A stretch of DNA of 64,000 nucleotides, taken from the NCBI GenBank assembly GCA_030386875.1, contig CM059575.1, forward strand, positions 53,970,859-54,034,858. The letters run 5' to 3'. Below the pieces are notes generated by a model. It saw only the letters and a list, made by a program, of their open reading frames with translations, was not told the origin of the DNA and ran no database searches. Position numbers and translations under genes: made by a program. Of the stretch, positions 34,348 through 46,124 are shown in pieces. This stretch comes from Morinoia aosen. Its lineage: Eukaryota > Arthropoda > Malacostraca > Amphipoda > Talitridae. Position 1 is the stretch's first letter, and each line of letters opens with the position of its first letter.

Positions 34348-36184
34348 CATATCACGAATAAATGATGTAGGTGTGAGTGTAGCAGTTTCGGGGGAGAATA
34401 TCATTCGTGGATCTGACAGTAATCGTCCGTGAGTTAAATTAAATATTTTGTCGCGGTAATTTAATTATATGTTCTCTGAAATTAATAAATATTGAAGTCG
34501 AATCAGTTAGCAGTCTTTTCTCCTGCAACTAAGATGACATGGATGGTTATGGCTCAGAATGAACTACCATCAACACATTACCTGACTCAAAAGATCCTTC
34601 GTACGACTTCGTGTTATTTAAGCCGCAGTGACTGTTCCTCATCTGTTCTCACAGGAAAATGATGCGTTGCACTGGCGCTTCATATGTCTTAAGTTTGATT
34701 TTAGTTTTCAGGGGTGACTTGTGCTTCGAGAATGGTTGTCTTTGATACTCATATCTTTATCCCAGGCGCTGTTTTCATTTGATTAGAATTTTTTATTAAT
34801 AATTTTTTGTAGCCGAGACGTGTCTGAAATTGAATATGTTGGTCATGACTCCAAGCAAGACTAAGGTATTTGGAGTAACCTTCGTCCAAGCAACGTGTTT
34901 ATTTGGCTGTGCGTACTGTTTGTTTTGGTGACGACCGCTCGGCCCACAGACCAACAAGATACAGTGCAGATGTCAACGAGGGTGTGGTTCGGCTCGAGGC
35001 AGCGTTGAAGACCCGGGTGCATTTTGTGCATTTTTGGACCAGCGCTGCATCGGAAAGGTTAGCGAGGATATTTTTCAGTAGTCTCTTTTACTGAAATAAT
35101 AGTGATACCGAGCTCATGGTCGTTAGTAAAAGTAGAGACCAATTATGTTGAAAAACAAGCATATAAAATTAAATAAACTCGAACGCATTTAGGAACGCGC
35201 GAAGAAAGCATAACGGCGATTTTTTGCAAATGTTGCTGGTGTCGTGAAAACTGTAGAAAGACAAGATTTTTCCCCACATGGTGTAACTTCAAAGCTGGCT
35301 CTGGAGCCCCTAAATTCTATTGGAATTTTTAAGGAACTCTTCTACAGATGCAATCAAGCGTGACACACGCTGAAAAACATCAGCCTCTGCTATTGAAGTT
35401 AACTTAAACGTGAATTCTTGGGCCAGAGAAACTTTCTTTATTTGAAAAGATCTAAAGTTAAACTTTGGGAAAATTGAAGGTTTGAACAACTTTGCTTTCT
35501 TGACAGAGAATGTCAATGTTGTCTCCAGAAATTAGATTTCTTGCGACTGCTCTGCGGATCCCAGTGGACGCGACAGGAATTGTTGCTGTCTGAAATGCAT
35601 TAAAGAAATTCATGAGAATACAAAGAAATAAACACAATAAGTAAATTTGTGCTGCTTATAATTGAGTTCTGTATTCTTTCACTCGTGGGATTAGATTGAA
35701 TGCTGTTATTGTTCGTATCACAAAATTTATCAGCACAAATAGTTTACGGATTGTCAAACAACTGAACAGAATGAAAACTATGCGACCTTTATCAAATACA
35801 ATCAGGATACTCAGCCTTATCAACGTGTCAGTACAAAGAGGGAAAATAAAGAGAAGTCGTAAATCTCAGTCGGTTGTTCAAGTCAGACAAAAAATTGTTC
35901 TTCGAAACGAGTTCACAAGGGAAAGGATGAGTTCCAAACCGTTAGTTTGAAGAGCCCATATCTCTTACCTAAAGTACTGGTACAAAATAATACAGCAAAT
36001 GCTCTCAATTTAATATTTTACAAAGTGTATCCTGGGGTGTGTTCCTTTAGAGAGACTAAGCCTGGTGGTTCACATGAGAAATGACTCCTCGGTCCGCTAC
36101 ACAGGCCTCACGGTTTTGATACTTATTTTACGGCATTATATTATCAACGGCCAGATGGACGACTTTCTTTTTGAAAACCATTCG
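34348..36184. other. No gene recognised
   Basis: AT-rich unique sequence with short frames only. No element ends or known domains. Confidence 0.5.
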
Positions 36185-37976
36185 CAGGTTTAAATTCTTA
36201 ATCAAAGGCACGCAGGTTTAAATTCTTAATCAAAGGCACGCAGGTTTAAATTCTTAATCAAAGGCACGCAGGTTTAAATTCTTAATCAAAGGCACGCAGG
36301 TTTAAATTCTTAATCAAAGGCACGCAGGTTTAAATTCTTAATCAAAGGCACGCAGGTTTAAATTCTTAATCAAAGGCACGCAGGTTTAAATTCTTAATCA
36401 AAGGCACGCAGGTTTAAATTCTTAATCAAAGGCACGCAGGTTTAAATTATTAATCAAAGGCACGCAGGTTTAAATTCTTAATCAAAGGCACGCAGGTTTA
36501 AATTCTTAATCAAAGGCACGCAGGTTTAAATTCTTAATCAAAGGCACGCAGGTTTAAATTCTTAATCAAAGGCACGCAGGTTTAAATTCTTAATCAAAGG
36601 CACGCAGGTTTAAATTCTTAATCAAAGGCACGCAGGTTTAAATTCTTAATCAAAGGCACGCAGGTTTAAATTCTTAATCAAAGGCACGCAGGTTTAAATT
36701 CTTAATCAAAGGCACGCAGGTTTAAATTCTCAATCAAAGGCACGCAGGTTTAAATTCTTAATCAAAGGCACGCAGGTTTAAATTCTTAATCAAAGGCACG
36801 CAGGTTTAAATTCTTAATCAAAGGCACGCAGGTTTAAATTATTAATCAAAGGCACGCAGGTTTAAATTCTTAATCAAAGGCACGCAGGTTTAAATTCTTA
36901 ATCAAAGGCACGCAGGTTTAAATTCTTAATCAAAGGCACGCAGGTTTAAATTCTTAATCAAAGGCACGCAGGTTTATTTTCTTAATCAAAGGCACGCAGG
37001 TTTAAATTCTTAATCAAAGGCACGCAGGTTGAAATTATTAATCAAAGGCACGCAGGTTTAAATTCTTAATCAAAGGCACGCAGGTTTAAATTCTTAATCA
37101 AAGGCACGCAGGTTTAAATTCTTAATCAAAGGCACGCAGGTTTAAATTCTTAATCAAAGGCACGCAGGTTTAAATTCTTAATCAAAGGCACGCAGGTTTA
37201 AATTCTTAATCAAAGGCACGCAGGTTTAAATTCTTAATCAAAGGCACGCAGGTTTAAATTCCTAATCAAAGGCACGCAGGTTTAAATTCTTAATCAAAGG
37301 CACGCAGGTTTAAATTCTTAATCAAAGGCACGCAGGTTTAAATTCTTAATCAAAGGCACGCAGGTTTAAATTCTTAATCAAAGGCACGCAGGTTTAAATT
37401 GTTAATCAAAGGCACGCAGGTTTAAATTCTTAATCAAAGGCACGCAGGTTTAAATTATTAATCAAAGGCACGCAGGTTTAAATTCTTAATCAAAGGCACG
37501 CAGGTTTAAATTCTTAATCAAAGGCACGCAGGTTTAAATTCTTAATCAAAGGCACGCAGGTTTAAATTCTTAATCAAAGGCACGCAGGTTTAAATTCTTA
37601 ATCAAAGGCACGCAGGTTTAAATTCTTAATCAAAGGCACGCAGGTTTAAATTCTTAATCAAAGGCACGCAGGTTTAAATTCTTAATCAAAGGCACGCAGG
37701 TTTAAATTTTTAAACAAAGGCACGCAGGTTTAAATTCTTAATCAAAGGCACGCAGGTTTAAATTCTTAATCAAAGGCACGCAGGTTTAAATTCTTAATCA
37801 AAGGCACGCAGGTTTAAATTCTTAATCAAAGGCACGCAGGTTTAAATTCTTAATCAAAGGCACGCAGGTTTAAATTCTTAATCAAAGGCACGCAGGTTTA
37901 AATTCTTAATCAAAGGCACGCAGGTTTAAATTTTTAAACAAAGGCGCGCAGGTTTAAATTCTTAATCAAAAGCACA
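36185..37976 (+). repeat. Satellite: 64 units of 28 bp without an indel
   Basis: The unit is CAGGTTTAAATTC followed by TTAATCAAAGGCACG. The distance from the first to the degenerate 65th unit (starting 37977) is exactly 1792 bases, that is 64 times 28, so no copy has gained or lost a base. Most units are identical. Single-base variants include ATTATTAATC in units 10, 24, 31 and 46 and TTTTTAAAC in units 55 and 63. The two boundaries differ: the left is sharp and the right decays through two diverged units. Such homogeneity implies recent amplification or ongoing conversion. Confidence 0.96.
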
Positions 37977-40900
37977 CAGTTTGAATTTTTAATCAAGAGA
38001 AAAAGATAAAAAGGGAAATTACCAAACCACATTTTAAACAAGCTGATTTGTATTGACAGATCAACTCAGGAAATTGAAGGAAATTGAAAGTGTACACCAT
38101 GAACAGAAATGAAACGTTAAGTGATTTAGTTCCTGTTCTTTCCCTTGTGCGGGTTTCCTTACTAACTTCGCTGACTTCATATTGCTCATTAAATTTTTTT
38201 TATATCAAATAACAACACTGAACAGCACGCGAGTTTTGCTTACCAACCTCTTCAAGGAACGCCAGTCTTTGTCATGAAACATGTTAGGCCGTCTTCACCC
38301 GCCAGGATTTAAACTGGTCCCATCGTTTTGCTTATAAAGCCAAATTATTTTCTGTATCGTTACGTTGAACAAATACCCCAAATAGATTCGCCGCTCTGAT
38401 AAAAACCAATAAGGCGTCCGTAATCCGCAGGGTCTCCATTTTTTTAGTTTTAAGCCAATTCCATCAAATTAATAACTCTTTTCATAGATTTTGACTAGTG
38501 GATAAATATTCATGGATTGCTGAGATGGATGTCAACACTTTACAAATATTGCAGAAACATAAATTGCTACATATCACAGAACTTCGGAACAAGAAAATAT
38601 GTAAAAAAGTGCGTGACTTTTTTGACAGACAGTATATTTTGTCACGTTAAAGTAAGTTGACTTTAAAAAAAATACCTAGAAAGGAAGCGGTGAAGTAGTA
38701 TAAATCAAGTAATGCTTGGGAGAGCCCGTGAGTCGGCTGCAGCAGTGAACAGCGCAGCGGAGCGGACGTCTGGTGAACGGTGCAACAGTAGAATGACAGC
38801 AGAATGAAGTTATGGAGAGTGCAGGCAGTTCCCATTGTCTTACGGTGGTATGTACGAATATTTACTCTGGTGAATAGTGAGGTGAATGTATTTTTTACGG
38901 CTAGCGAGTGTAGCAAGCAACCTACGCATGAAATGTCATAGCACAATGCAAATATGGCGGCAGAGACGGCCGAACTGCAGAACGTCGCTGGACAAAAAAG
39001 GAAATGAAACAAAATATCAAAAGACCATTTTCGGTAGATAAGTATGAGAACTAAATACAATATTTGGTAGAGGATGAAAGAGAGGTAAATGGAGGAATTT
39101 TGTCGTCTATCCTAAGAAAATGTAATAACCCATTACCCAAAAGAAGATAGCTAAAGCAGGAAATTATTTTGAGGAGAAATCACGCAAATTAAAATGAAGC
39201 AAACCTTCCCAACAGTTCAATTGGTACAGATCAGCACACTAGCAAACGTGAAGAAAACTCGATGACTCCACCACTGACATTATTTACAATCGATGTCCAG
39301 TTCCTCCTACAGGGCAATCAAAGTGACATCCTCAGTCTCTGTTTCGAGGCTTTGCACTCCAGCTCGTTTTCTGAGAGGAGTGTGGGGTGCTCAAAACACT
39401 GTTCGTTGATTCGATGTGGCTCACTGTTCCTTTCTATTGAGAGATGGTTTGTCTTTCTATAGGAAAGTACACTAAAGTTTTCAGATCACACCATTATTTG
39501 TATTTGTAGAAAAAATTTTCCTCTCCGGAGTTGTTGGAAAATGTTTGAGCGGAATACTTGCATTAGGACTTGACAGGTGGGCTGCTTTATAAACTTCTCG
39601 AGTAAAAACTTCACAGCGTTCAGTGGAACAAAGAATTGTTTTTTATTTCAGTTTTAAGCAACACTGCGACATAATGTTACACTGTATTCATTCATGTCTC
39701 AAGTAGTTAAGGGTTGGAATTTGTTCTGCCCTGTCATTAACCATAGTCCTTACGTTACAATTCGAAGTGCAACCGCACACGACAGAAGCGTGACAAGACA
39801 TTCAACGTCGCTGCGTTCTGTTATTGGCAGCGTGCTGAGGTACGATAATGTACTGAAGACCTGTGCACGAGATGAAGAATACGCTTCAGTGAGAAGTACA
39901 AACTTTTTTGAATAATGAGAGTTCACAAGCGATCAATTGTGATTAATACACCATTGCAACATTCATACATTGCCCTTAACAAGTGCGTCACATAATTTAA
40001 AATTTATATCCTGATTAGTTGAATTTGCTCTTCAAAAATGGGACTGTGCGGTTACACCTGCAGTAGTTACATTGGATACATAATAAACTTTTTTACAACG
40101 CATGCCACATTATCAACTTTATGCTGATGAGTAAACGTCGTTCTGTGATAATTTATGAAAATGTCAATAGCTTCGTTTATTGTGATCCCATTACACATCT
40201 TCACCTCTGATATTAGAAGAAAATAGCATGAGATGTGCTCAAATAATAACTTTCAATTTTCATGAGGTACATAAATCAGGTTTGGAATCAAAAGAGCACA
40301 GTTTGTTGATCTCCTGAATGCAGCTGTTGCTGCGGGGGGTTTGTTTTAGCCGGAAAATCAAGTCTGTGTGAGAAGGTATAAAGCGGAATCTCCCAAGCCG
40401 GTGATACCTCTGCATGGAAGGGTACAGAAGATAACGGTCCAACTCACAATTGCGAACAGTTACAAAGAAGTTATACTGCAGTATGTGAACCACAGCTCTA
40501 TTCATAATTTGTACGTTGAACATCATAACTTCAGAGCTCATGCGCACGCCTACGTTTTCAGTAGGAATGGTCCTTGGGAGCATGAGACATTTTACACCAC
40601 TTTAGAGCAAGGTCATAAACAAGTATCGTGATAAGTTGAAACGATGTCGACCTGATTACGGAAATTCATAAGATTAAAGCCGTCGAACAACGAATGAAGT
40701 ATGTAGAGCATGAACATACTGAAGAAAATCGTGTGAAATTATGTGGAAGTCGTGCTGACCAATTCCAAATTAAGTGCGTTCGATGCCATTTCGAAAGAAC
40801 AAGCGGCAGGATGCGAATGAGAACCAAATAGAACGCAAACGAAAATTTACGGCTGATTTTGATTTCGAGCATGAAAGAACCTCACTTGAATTTCATTATG

Positions 40901-41904
40901 GATATTGTTTGCAATAACATTCAACAAGTCACAGAAGTGGAAAGTAAACTAATGGCAAAAGATTGGGTGAGATACTCCATCATTCGTGGAAATGAGAGAC
41001 TATGGCAAGCATGCATTGACCGCGTAAACTACCATGGACCGCTTGGCAGTCGAACGGCTGGCACGAACAAGCAATTGGCATTGGTATGATATTGCTTTGG
41101 TGAACCTGTTCAGGAATGAAATGCTGGTGGAGGAGAAGAATTTAAAGAATTACATATTTTTAAAACATAGGAAAAAGCAAAATAAAATAATTTTCAGAAG
41201 TGACAGAAACCTCAGAACTCCATCGTTTTGGAGAAATGATGACCTGAGATAATTTTAGATTCCTGTAGGAATACGCTGAAGCGCACGCCAACAGCCTGCC
41301 GAAGAAGTAAGATTTTACTCGTTGGCTGGATTGAAAGCCTCTTCCTACGGGAATCTTAAATGTTTTCAGTACATCATTTCTCGACAACGAAGGAATTTTG
41401 AGATTTTAATCACATATGAAAATAGTTTTATTATGCGTTTTTCTATTAGTGGTAAAATACGTACTCGAAAAACAGAAACGCCCTATACAGTATGCTGTTC
41501 ATTTGTAACTTACCTGAGACATAGATGATATGGTGTCGCAAATGATATCATCCTTTAAAAATGCCAACATGTCATAAAACCAAAACTTGGGTGCATAAAT
41601 TTCCTCATGTTCCTGCTCCTGATTTGGCAGATTTCTTCATAAAAGAAGCTTCTTCCCGATATTGTTCCCCCAATGTCTGTATTTTTCTTTTAATATTGAC
41701 AATCGAAAAGTTAGGTAGTTGTTTTCCTATCTGTTGGAAGGCGTCTTATTTACCAATCTATTTTTATATGAATCCAGCTTTGTATTCCATAAGCATGGAT
41801 ACTGCTTGTAATTATCAATCAAGATAGAAACCTCTTCACGTGGTCATGAGTGTGCGCCATTGTCATTATAAATTCCCCTTCGCGACGTCTGAATCATATA
41901 CACG
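37977..41904. other. No gene recognised
   Basis: The first 30 bases are a decayed satellite unit. The remainder holds only short frames. A segment at about 38700-39000 is more GC-balanced and starts a 45 codon frame at 38804, but nothing supports it as a gene. Confidence 0.5.
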
Positions 41905-42085
41905 CGCACTTTTCTTCACCGTCACCGTTAATTATCACTGACGGTCATGAGGGAATTTATCTAACTTGCTTGATATGTCGGTGACGGTGACGAGCATCGG
42001 TGCCGCTCACGCAAGTAAGGTTATTTTGGCAGTGGGCGGGGCTTACACACTCAAGGAACAGTGACGGTGAAGAGCGCTCGTGCAT
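41905..42085. repeat. Small inverted repeat around TTCACCGTCAC
   Basis: GCACTTTTCTTCACCGTCAC near 41912-41931 is complemented by GTGACGGTGAAGAGCGCTCG near 42061-42080. Two more GTGACGGTGACG / CACTGACGG copies lie between. The size and symmetry suggest a miniature inverted-repeat element; no target duplication was identified. Confidence 0.55.
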
Positions 42086-42660
42086 AATGGCATAATATGT
42101 TGAGTGTTTCCCTCATTAATATCCAGACCTTTCTGTCGAATTTCTCTATCCACTTCGTCAACGCCTTCAGCAATAATTTATTCAACGTTGGATCGATCGT
42201 AGACCAGTCAGTAGTCGTAAGGGCATTCGCCCAAGAGCTATCTGAAGACGTCAATTTTTTTTCGTCTGATGGCGGCGCCCTGACCAAATGCGCGCCATTG
42301 TCAATAACGCTTGAAGGGCGCAAAGGCGATGGTGCTGTCGAGATAAGAGGCGTCACATTCCAACTGGTGACGTTAGGGAGTGTCCACTTCTCAGGTCTAG
42401 CAGCGGCTGCTCTTCAAAGTGTTCAACAGTCAACGAATCTTTGTTCTCAGGCGTTTTCGTGCTATTGAGCGTCGACGTCAAATTCCTCTTTGCACAAAAG
42501 CTGGTGGTATTCAAGGGATTGGTAGGCGTTTCAAAATCTGGCAGAACGCCATCATCGTCACTCATCTCCTCGTTCGAAAGTTTGGCAACTGGACGCGTTT
42601 TCTGAATGCGATAAAATTCTGAGGGTGTCTTTTTTGTCCATGTTGGGCGGGGTTTATAAT
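42051..42660 (-). CDS. Two overlapping frames of an unrecognised protein fragment
   Basis: On the minus strand a frame open from about 42650 reads KKTPSEFYRIQKTRPVAKLS then NEEMSDDDGVLPDFETPTNP and ends at 42353. A second frame starting at 42356 overlaps that stop by four bases and runs to 42051, with a hydrophilic start and a possible helical end (LLLKALTKWIEKFDRKVW). The overlap looks like one protein with a frameshift. Composition (Ser/Thr/Asp-rich linker, then an amphipathic helix) resembles linker-plus-coiled-coil regions of insect DUF4806-type or transposon-derived proteins, but I do not recognise the family. The hAT at 42755 lies upstream and may have cut the gene from its 5' part. It may be a pseudogene or chance. 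Confidence 0.3.
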
Positions 42661-42754
42661 CGTATTTCGCAAGGTTTTACTTTTTTTGCATGAGTGCTTT
42701 CAAGTATGCCTCTGGAGGATCATACAGACTTCCATGACGTTAGTAAACACCAAC

Positions 42755-44195
42755 CAGTGTTGGGCTCGCAACTTTTAAAAAGCTGCGGTGCAACCGCAAC
42801 CTCAATAACACAAAAAATGGCGACGCAACCGCAACAGCAACTTTGAAAAAAATAGTTGCGATCGCAACCGCAACTCGCAACTGCAAATTTCTAATAATTA
42901 AATAAAATTTTACTTAAATATTGCACAATTTATTTTACGTATATATTGCCCTGAATAAAATATTAATGTATTCAAAATAGTGCATTGTTTAAGAAAAAAA
43001 ATTAATAGACCGAGTAAATGTGTGGACCAGAATTGAATGAAATATCAAGATACTGAAAGAAACGTTTAATTTGTATATATAGCATGAACAATAAAATGAA
43101 TTCTATTTTCTAATAATAATAAGGTTGGAAAGGTACCTAGCTAGTAGCTATATTTTCATAGGAGTTCCGTATATATAGAAAAAAATTAGAAAATATAAAA
43201 GTGCAGAACATTTGTACAACCTATATGACGCATAAAGGAAACCCATGCATATGCGCCTGTAATATATGATATTCCTCTGCTTTTTGTTGTTCCTCTGTTA
43301 TGATTTAATTCCGGTTCATGATCTCAATGGGACAATGTCAATCCCCTCTAATGACGATCAACGTTGCCTTTCAAAAATGTTAACATTTCAAAATGTTTGT
43401 CTGAAAGCCGAGCACGTCGTGGTCTCGAAATTTCTTTGCTTAAGGAGAACAGTCGTTCGATAACAATATCTCGATGGTATTGGCGTGTTAAATTTGATGA
43501 ACGAAGCAACAAATTCACTTGAAGGAAACATCGCTCTGTGAACTTCAGGGCGGCTAGTTCTGTTGATTACTGGCTGTTTCGGCCAATCATTGACATGTTT
43601 CAACGAACTTTTTTTCGTTTTTTCCTTATCATCCGATAACATCACGACGTCGAAGCAGTCATATTCGTCATCTAAGTGCTTGGCACTGCTCCCCTAAGCT
43701 GAAATACCATTTTCCGATCTATTATTAAGATGGAAGATTAGTTCTTTTGTTCTTACCTCCACTCTCTGTACTTCGTTTAACCATTTTAGCTTAAAATGTG
43801 GATGCAAAGAGAACGCCGAGATAAAATCGTCGTTGTGAAGTACATTGGCAAATCGCAACATCTAGCTATGGAGATTTGCCGTATTACGCGTAATTTTGTA
43901 CTTGTAACTCACATCATTCCTACTGACATATGACAAATAATGAGTTACATTAAATATACTTATATACTTTAAGCGAAGTGTATGTGTATCACTGTATCGT
44001 CTAATGCTAATGATAAACAGTTGCCAGATGGGATGTACCCTGTACGGTTTATTTTCAACCGAGTATTAAACGCGCATTAATTAAACCATCGTGATGTTGC
44101 GGTTACGAGTTGCGGCCTGACACGTCGAAAATTGTAGCGATCGCAACAGATTCTCAACTTTCCAAAAATTGTTGCGGCGCCACCGCCCAACACTG
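42755..44195 (-). mobile_element. hAT transposon, degenerate, with 8 bp target duplication
   Basis: The ends CAGTGTTGGG and CCCAACACTG are exact 10 bp inverted repeats typical of hAT elements. The flanking octamers ACACCAAC at 42747-42754 and 44196-44203 are identical, the duplication length expected for hAT. Both subterminal regions are studded with the motif GCAACCGCAAC or TGTTGCGG (42780-42885 and 44095-44180), likely transposase binding sites. The interior retains only a transposase end on the minus strand, so it is an internally decayed copy of 1441 bp. Confidence 0.93.
43348..43645 (-). pseudogene. hAT transposase, C-terminal dimerisation domain remnant
   Basis: On the minus strand FVASFIKFNTPIPS matches the segment that precedes the hAT dimerisation region. 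After a frameshift near 43470 comes IERLFSLSKEISRPRRARLS then DKHFEMLTFLKGNVDRH and a TAG stop at 43348-43350. E-R-L-F-S and R-x-R-L-S-D...E-M-L are the hallmark residues of the family. The catalytic RNase H-like fold upstream is not recognisable. The position within hAT ends supports the call. Confidence 0.87.
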
Positions 44196-44203
44196 ACACC
44201 AAC

Positions 44204-44639
44204 ATACAGCAAAAGATGCACCAGCGACAAGTATACCGTACCTTTGGCAGCCCGAATATCCACACACTCGTAGCACAAATTAGCCATGAACCGTTTGTTT
44301 ACAGAATACTTAAATTCGTACAAGTACCCTTTGTTTCGGAAAGTTACGTCGCGGCAGGCGCACCATTCCATCCACGGTGCTCAGTTCGAAGTTGCAATAA
44401 CAGGTGTACGCATGTTGATGCGTTGGTTTTTCTTGTTCTTCACGTTCATAGCAAAATTTGTTTCGTCACCATTAAATTTTTCCATTAAATTTTTCGGAAA
44501 AGTTCGGGCTTTTGAGATCTTAGCTATTCATTGTTTCAAAGGCTGAAATTTGATTAGATAATTACCCGCAATATTTATTTTGAATTTACGTTACAAACAC
44601 TTCTATTTTATCAAAGTTTACAATAATGATTTAGTTTCC
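44204..44639. other. No firm gene; weak minus-strand frame
   Basis: A minus-strand frame at 44371 downward reads CRDVTFRNKGYLYEFKYSVN and further on CYECVDIRAAKGTVYLS. The pattern faintly recalls a FLYWCH-type zinc finger but lacks the second cysteine and the histidine pair. Nothing else was recognised. Confidence 0.3.
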
Positions 44640-44844
44640 TTGACATTTGTTAAAGAAGTTGGACCACATGAAGAGCCTTGTTCATGCCACACCCAATGAA
44701 TCTGAGGAAGATCTGGTGGCTAGAATTGCAGCGGCTGTTGGTGAGATTTCTGAAATGCCAGAAGTGTTTCCTAACATCCGGCAGTCGCTCAGGCTAAAAT
44801 TTGAAAAGTGCGTTGATGTAGGTGGAACACATTTGGAATGATTT
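44640..44844 (+). pseudogene. Mariner transposase C-terminal fragment (same family as 27-34 kb)
   Basis: The open frame gives DHMKSLVHATPNESEEDLVA, then RIAAAVGEISEMPEVFPNIR and a tail ending VDVGGTHLE. These match the damaged tail at 27180-27464 and the family's usual C-terminus (H-M-K-S-L-V-Y...D-L-V-A-R-I...G-G-H-F-E). The catalytic domain is absent and no terminal repeat was found downstream, so this is a relic cut at both ends. Confidence 0.8.
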
Positions 44845-45863
44845 TTGTGAAATGAACTGAAAATATGTATTGCGAGTAATTGCGTAATTTAATTTCATCC
44901 TTTAAAACAATAACCAGCTAATATATCATAAACTCAATTTTTTTCGAAAAATTTCATATTGCTTTTTTTACCTGATGTGTAATTTTGTACATCTAGCCTA
45001 GTTCATATAGTTCTGAAGCACACTGTATGTATAAATACTTATGTTGCTAGCTCTATGATTCAAGTTACGTCTTCCACATTACTGTTGGAGAAGAATATAG
45101 CCTAGTTTGAAGATGATATTTTTGTTGGCATTCCCATTTCGAAGCCTTTTTTCTAACCATAACCATGTTTTTTTGACCTATTAAATCATGCACGATTTAA
45201 TAATAGTATTTTGTACTATCGAAAATGAACTTAGTTAATGTTCATTTTGTCCTTAAATTATATCATTTTACAGTTACTTATAAGTGATTTCTGACAATCC
45301 TTAAAACTAAATACTCGTATTAAAACATGAAAAATAATTTTTTCGATGAGGCTTTGTTATTTACCTAATTTATATTAATATTTTCTAAATATTTAACCTG
45401 GTTATACCCTTTCTTTTCCTTAACGGGAAATGATTTTTGGTGTCAGATGCAGTCGACGCAAAAATATCTGCGATAAAATGATAGCCGTCAGACTCACCGT
45501 GCCGCTTAAGTTAGCCATTTGTGTGGGATCACGCCTACTTTATCTCGCCTCGTAAATCCATGAAGTTTTTTCACGTAATAACGCTCAGAAAGACAGAAGC
45601 AGAATCAAAGTGAAAAATTGGATATTTGTAATATGAGTGTGAGTTGAACTCCTAAATATTGGATTGCCTTGTGACGATCGTCATCTTGTAGAGTGACCTA
45701 GAAGTTTTTTGCGCCCTGGACACAAGTCTCTTGCATTGAAAAAAAGCATATGCTTACTTCTACGCATAAAATTTTAAAATAAATATTTATTTCATAATTT
45801 TATGTGCGTGCTATGGTCTCCAAGGTGTTTTGATTTACGCTTGAGCCGTATTGTTGAGAGGGG
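44845..45863. other. No gene recognised
   Basis: AT-rich unique sequence with no frame over 60 codons and no element ends seen. Confidence 0.5.
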
Positions 45864-46055
45864 ACCCCTCAGGGGAGTGCAACTATTGCATCTACTGGAA
45901 TTACAACTCCCACGAGGAAAATGTGAGGTCCCGAGATAAAGGTTTGGTAAGCCGGCATTTTGTTGAAATGGAAATATTTTTGTGTGTTTTTAAACGGACC
46001 ATCTTTTTTTCCCTTCACTGCTGTCCTGTTTTCAGTACCTACTACTTTATTACTG
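45864..46055 (+). repeat. Interspersed repeat family, copy A
   Basis: Starts ACCCCTCAGGGG, then GTGCAACTATTGCAT, GGAATTACAACTCCCA, a purine-rich GTGAGGTCCCGAG, then ACGGACCATCTTTTTTT and a T-rich tail with TTTTCAGTACC. The three short stems of the family head are kept (see the finding). It is truncated at the 3' end. Confidence 0.8.
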
Positions 46056-46124
46056 AATATCTTCGGTAAATATTTACGACCGGACCCTAATCGATTTTCA
46101 TATATTTGTTCCGAGTAGTACGTT

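Noticed and set aside
36185-37976. CRISPR array
   Set aside because: The 28 bp units abut without spacers and the context is eukaryotic; this is a satellite.
38804-38941. Small gene of 45 codons with a possible signal peptide
   Set aside because: Only length and a hydrophobic stretch support it; no splice or domain evidence.
44204-44371. FLYWCH zinc finger gene
   Set aside because: The second cysteine and the histidine pair are missing; kept only as a weak remark.
44970-44990. Mariner terminal repeat downstream of the 44.6 kb relic (ACCTGATGTGTAAT)
   Set aside because: The 14-base match to 27068-27081 is in the wrong orientation for a terminal repeat and is expected by chance in a window this size.
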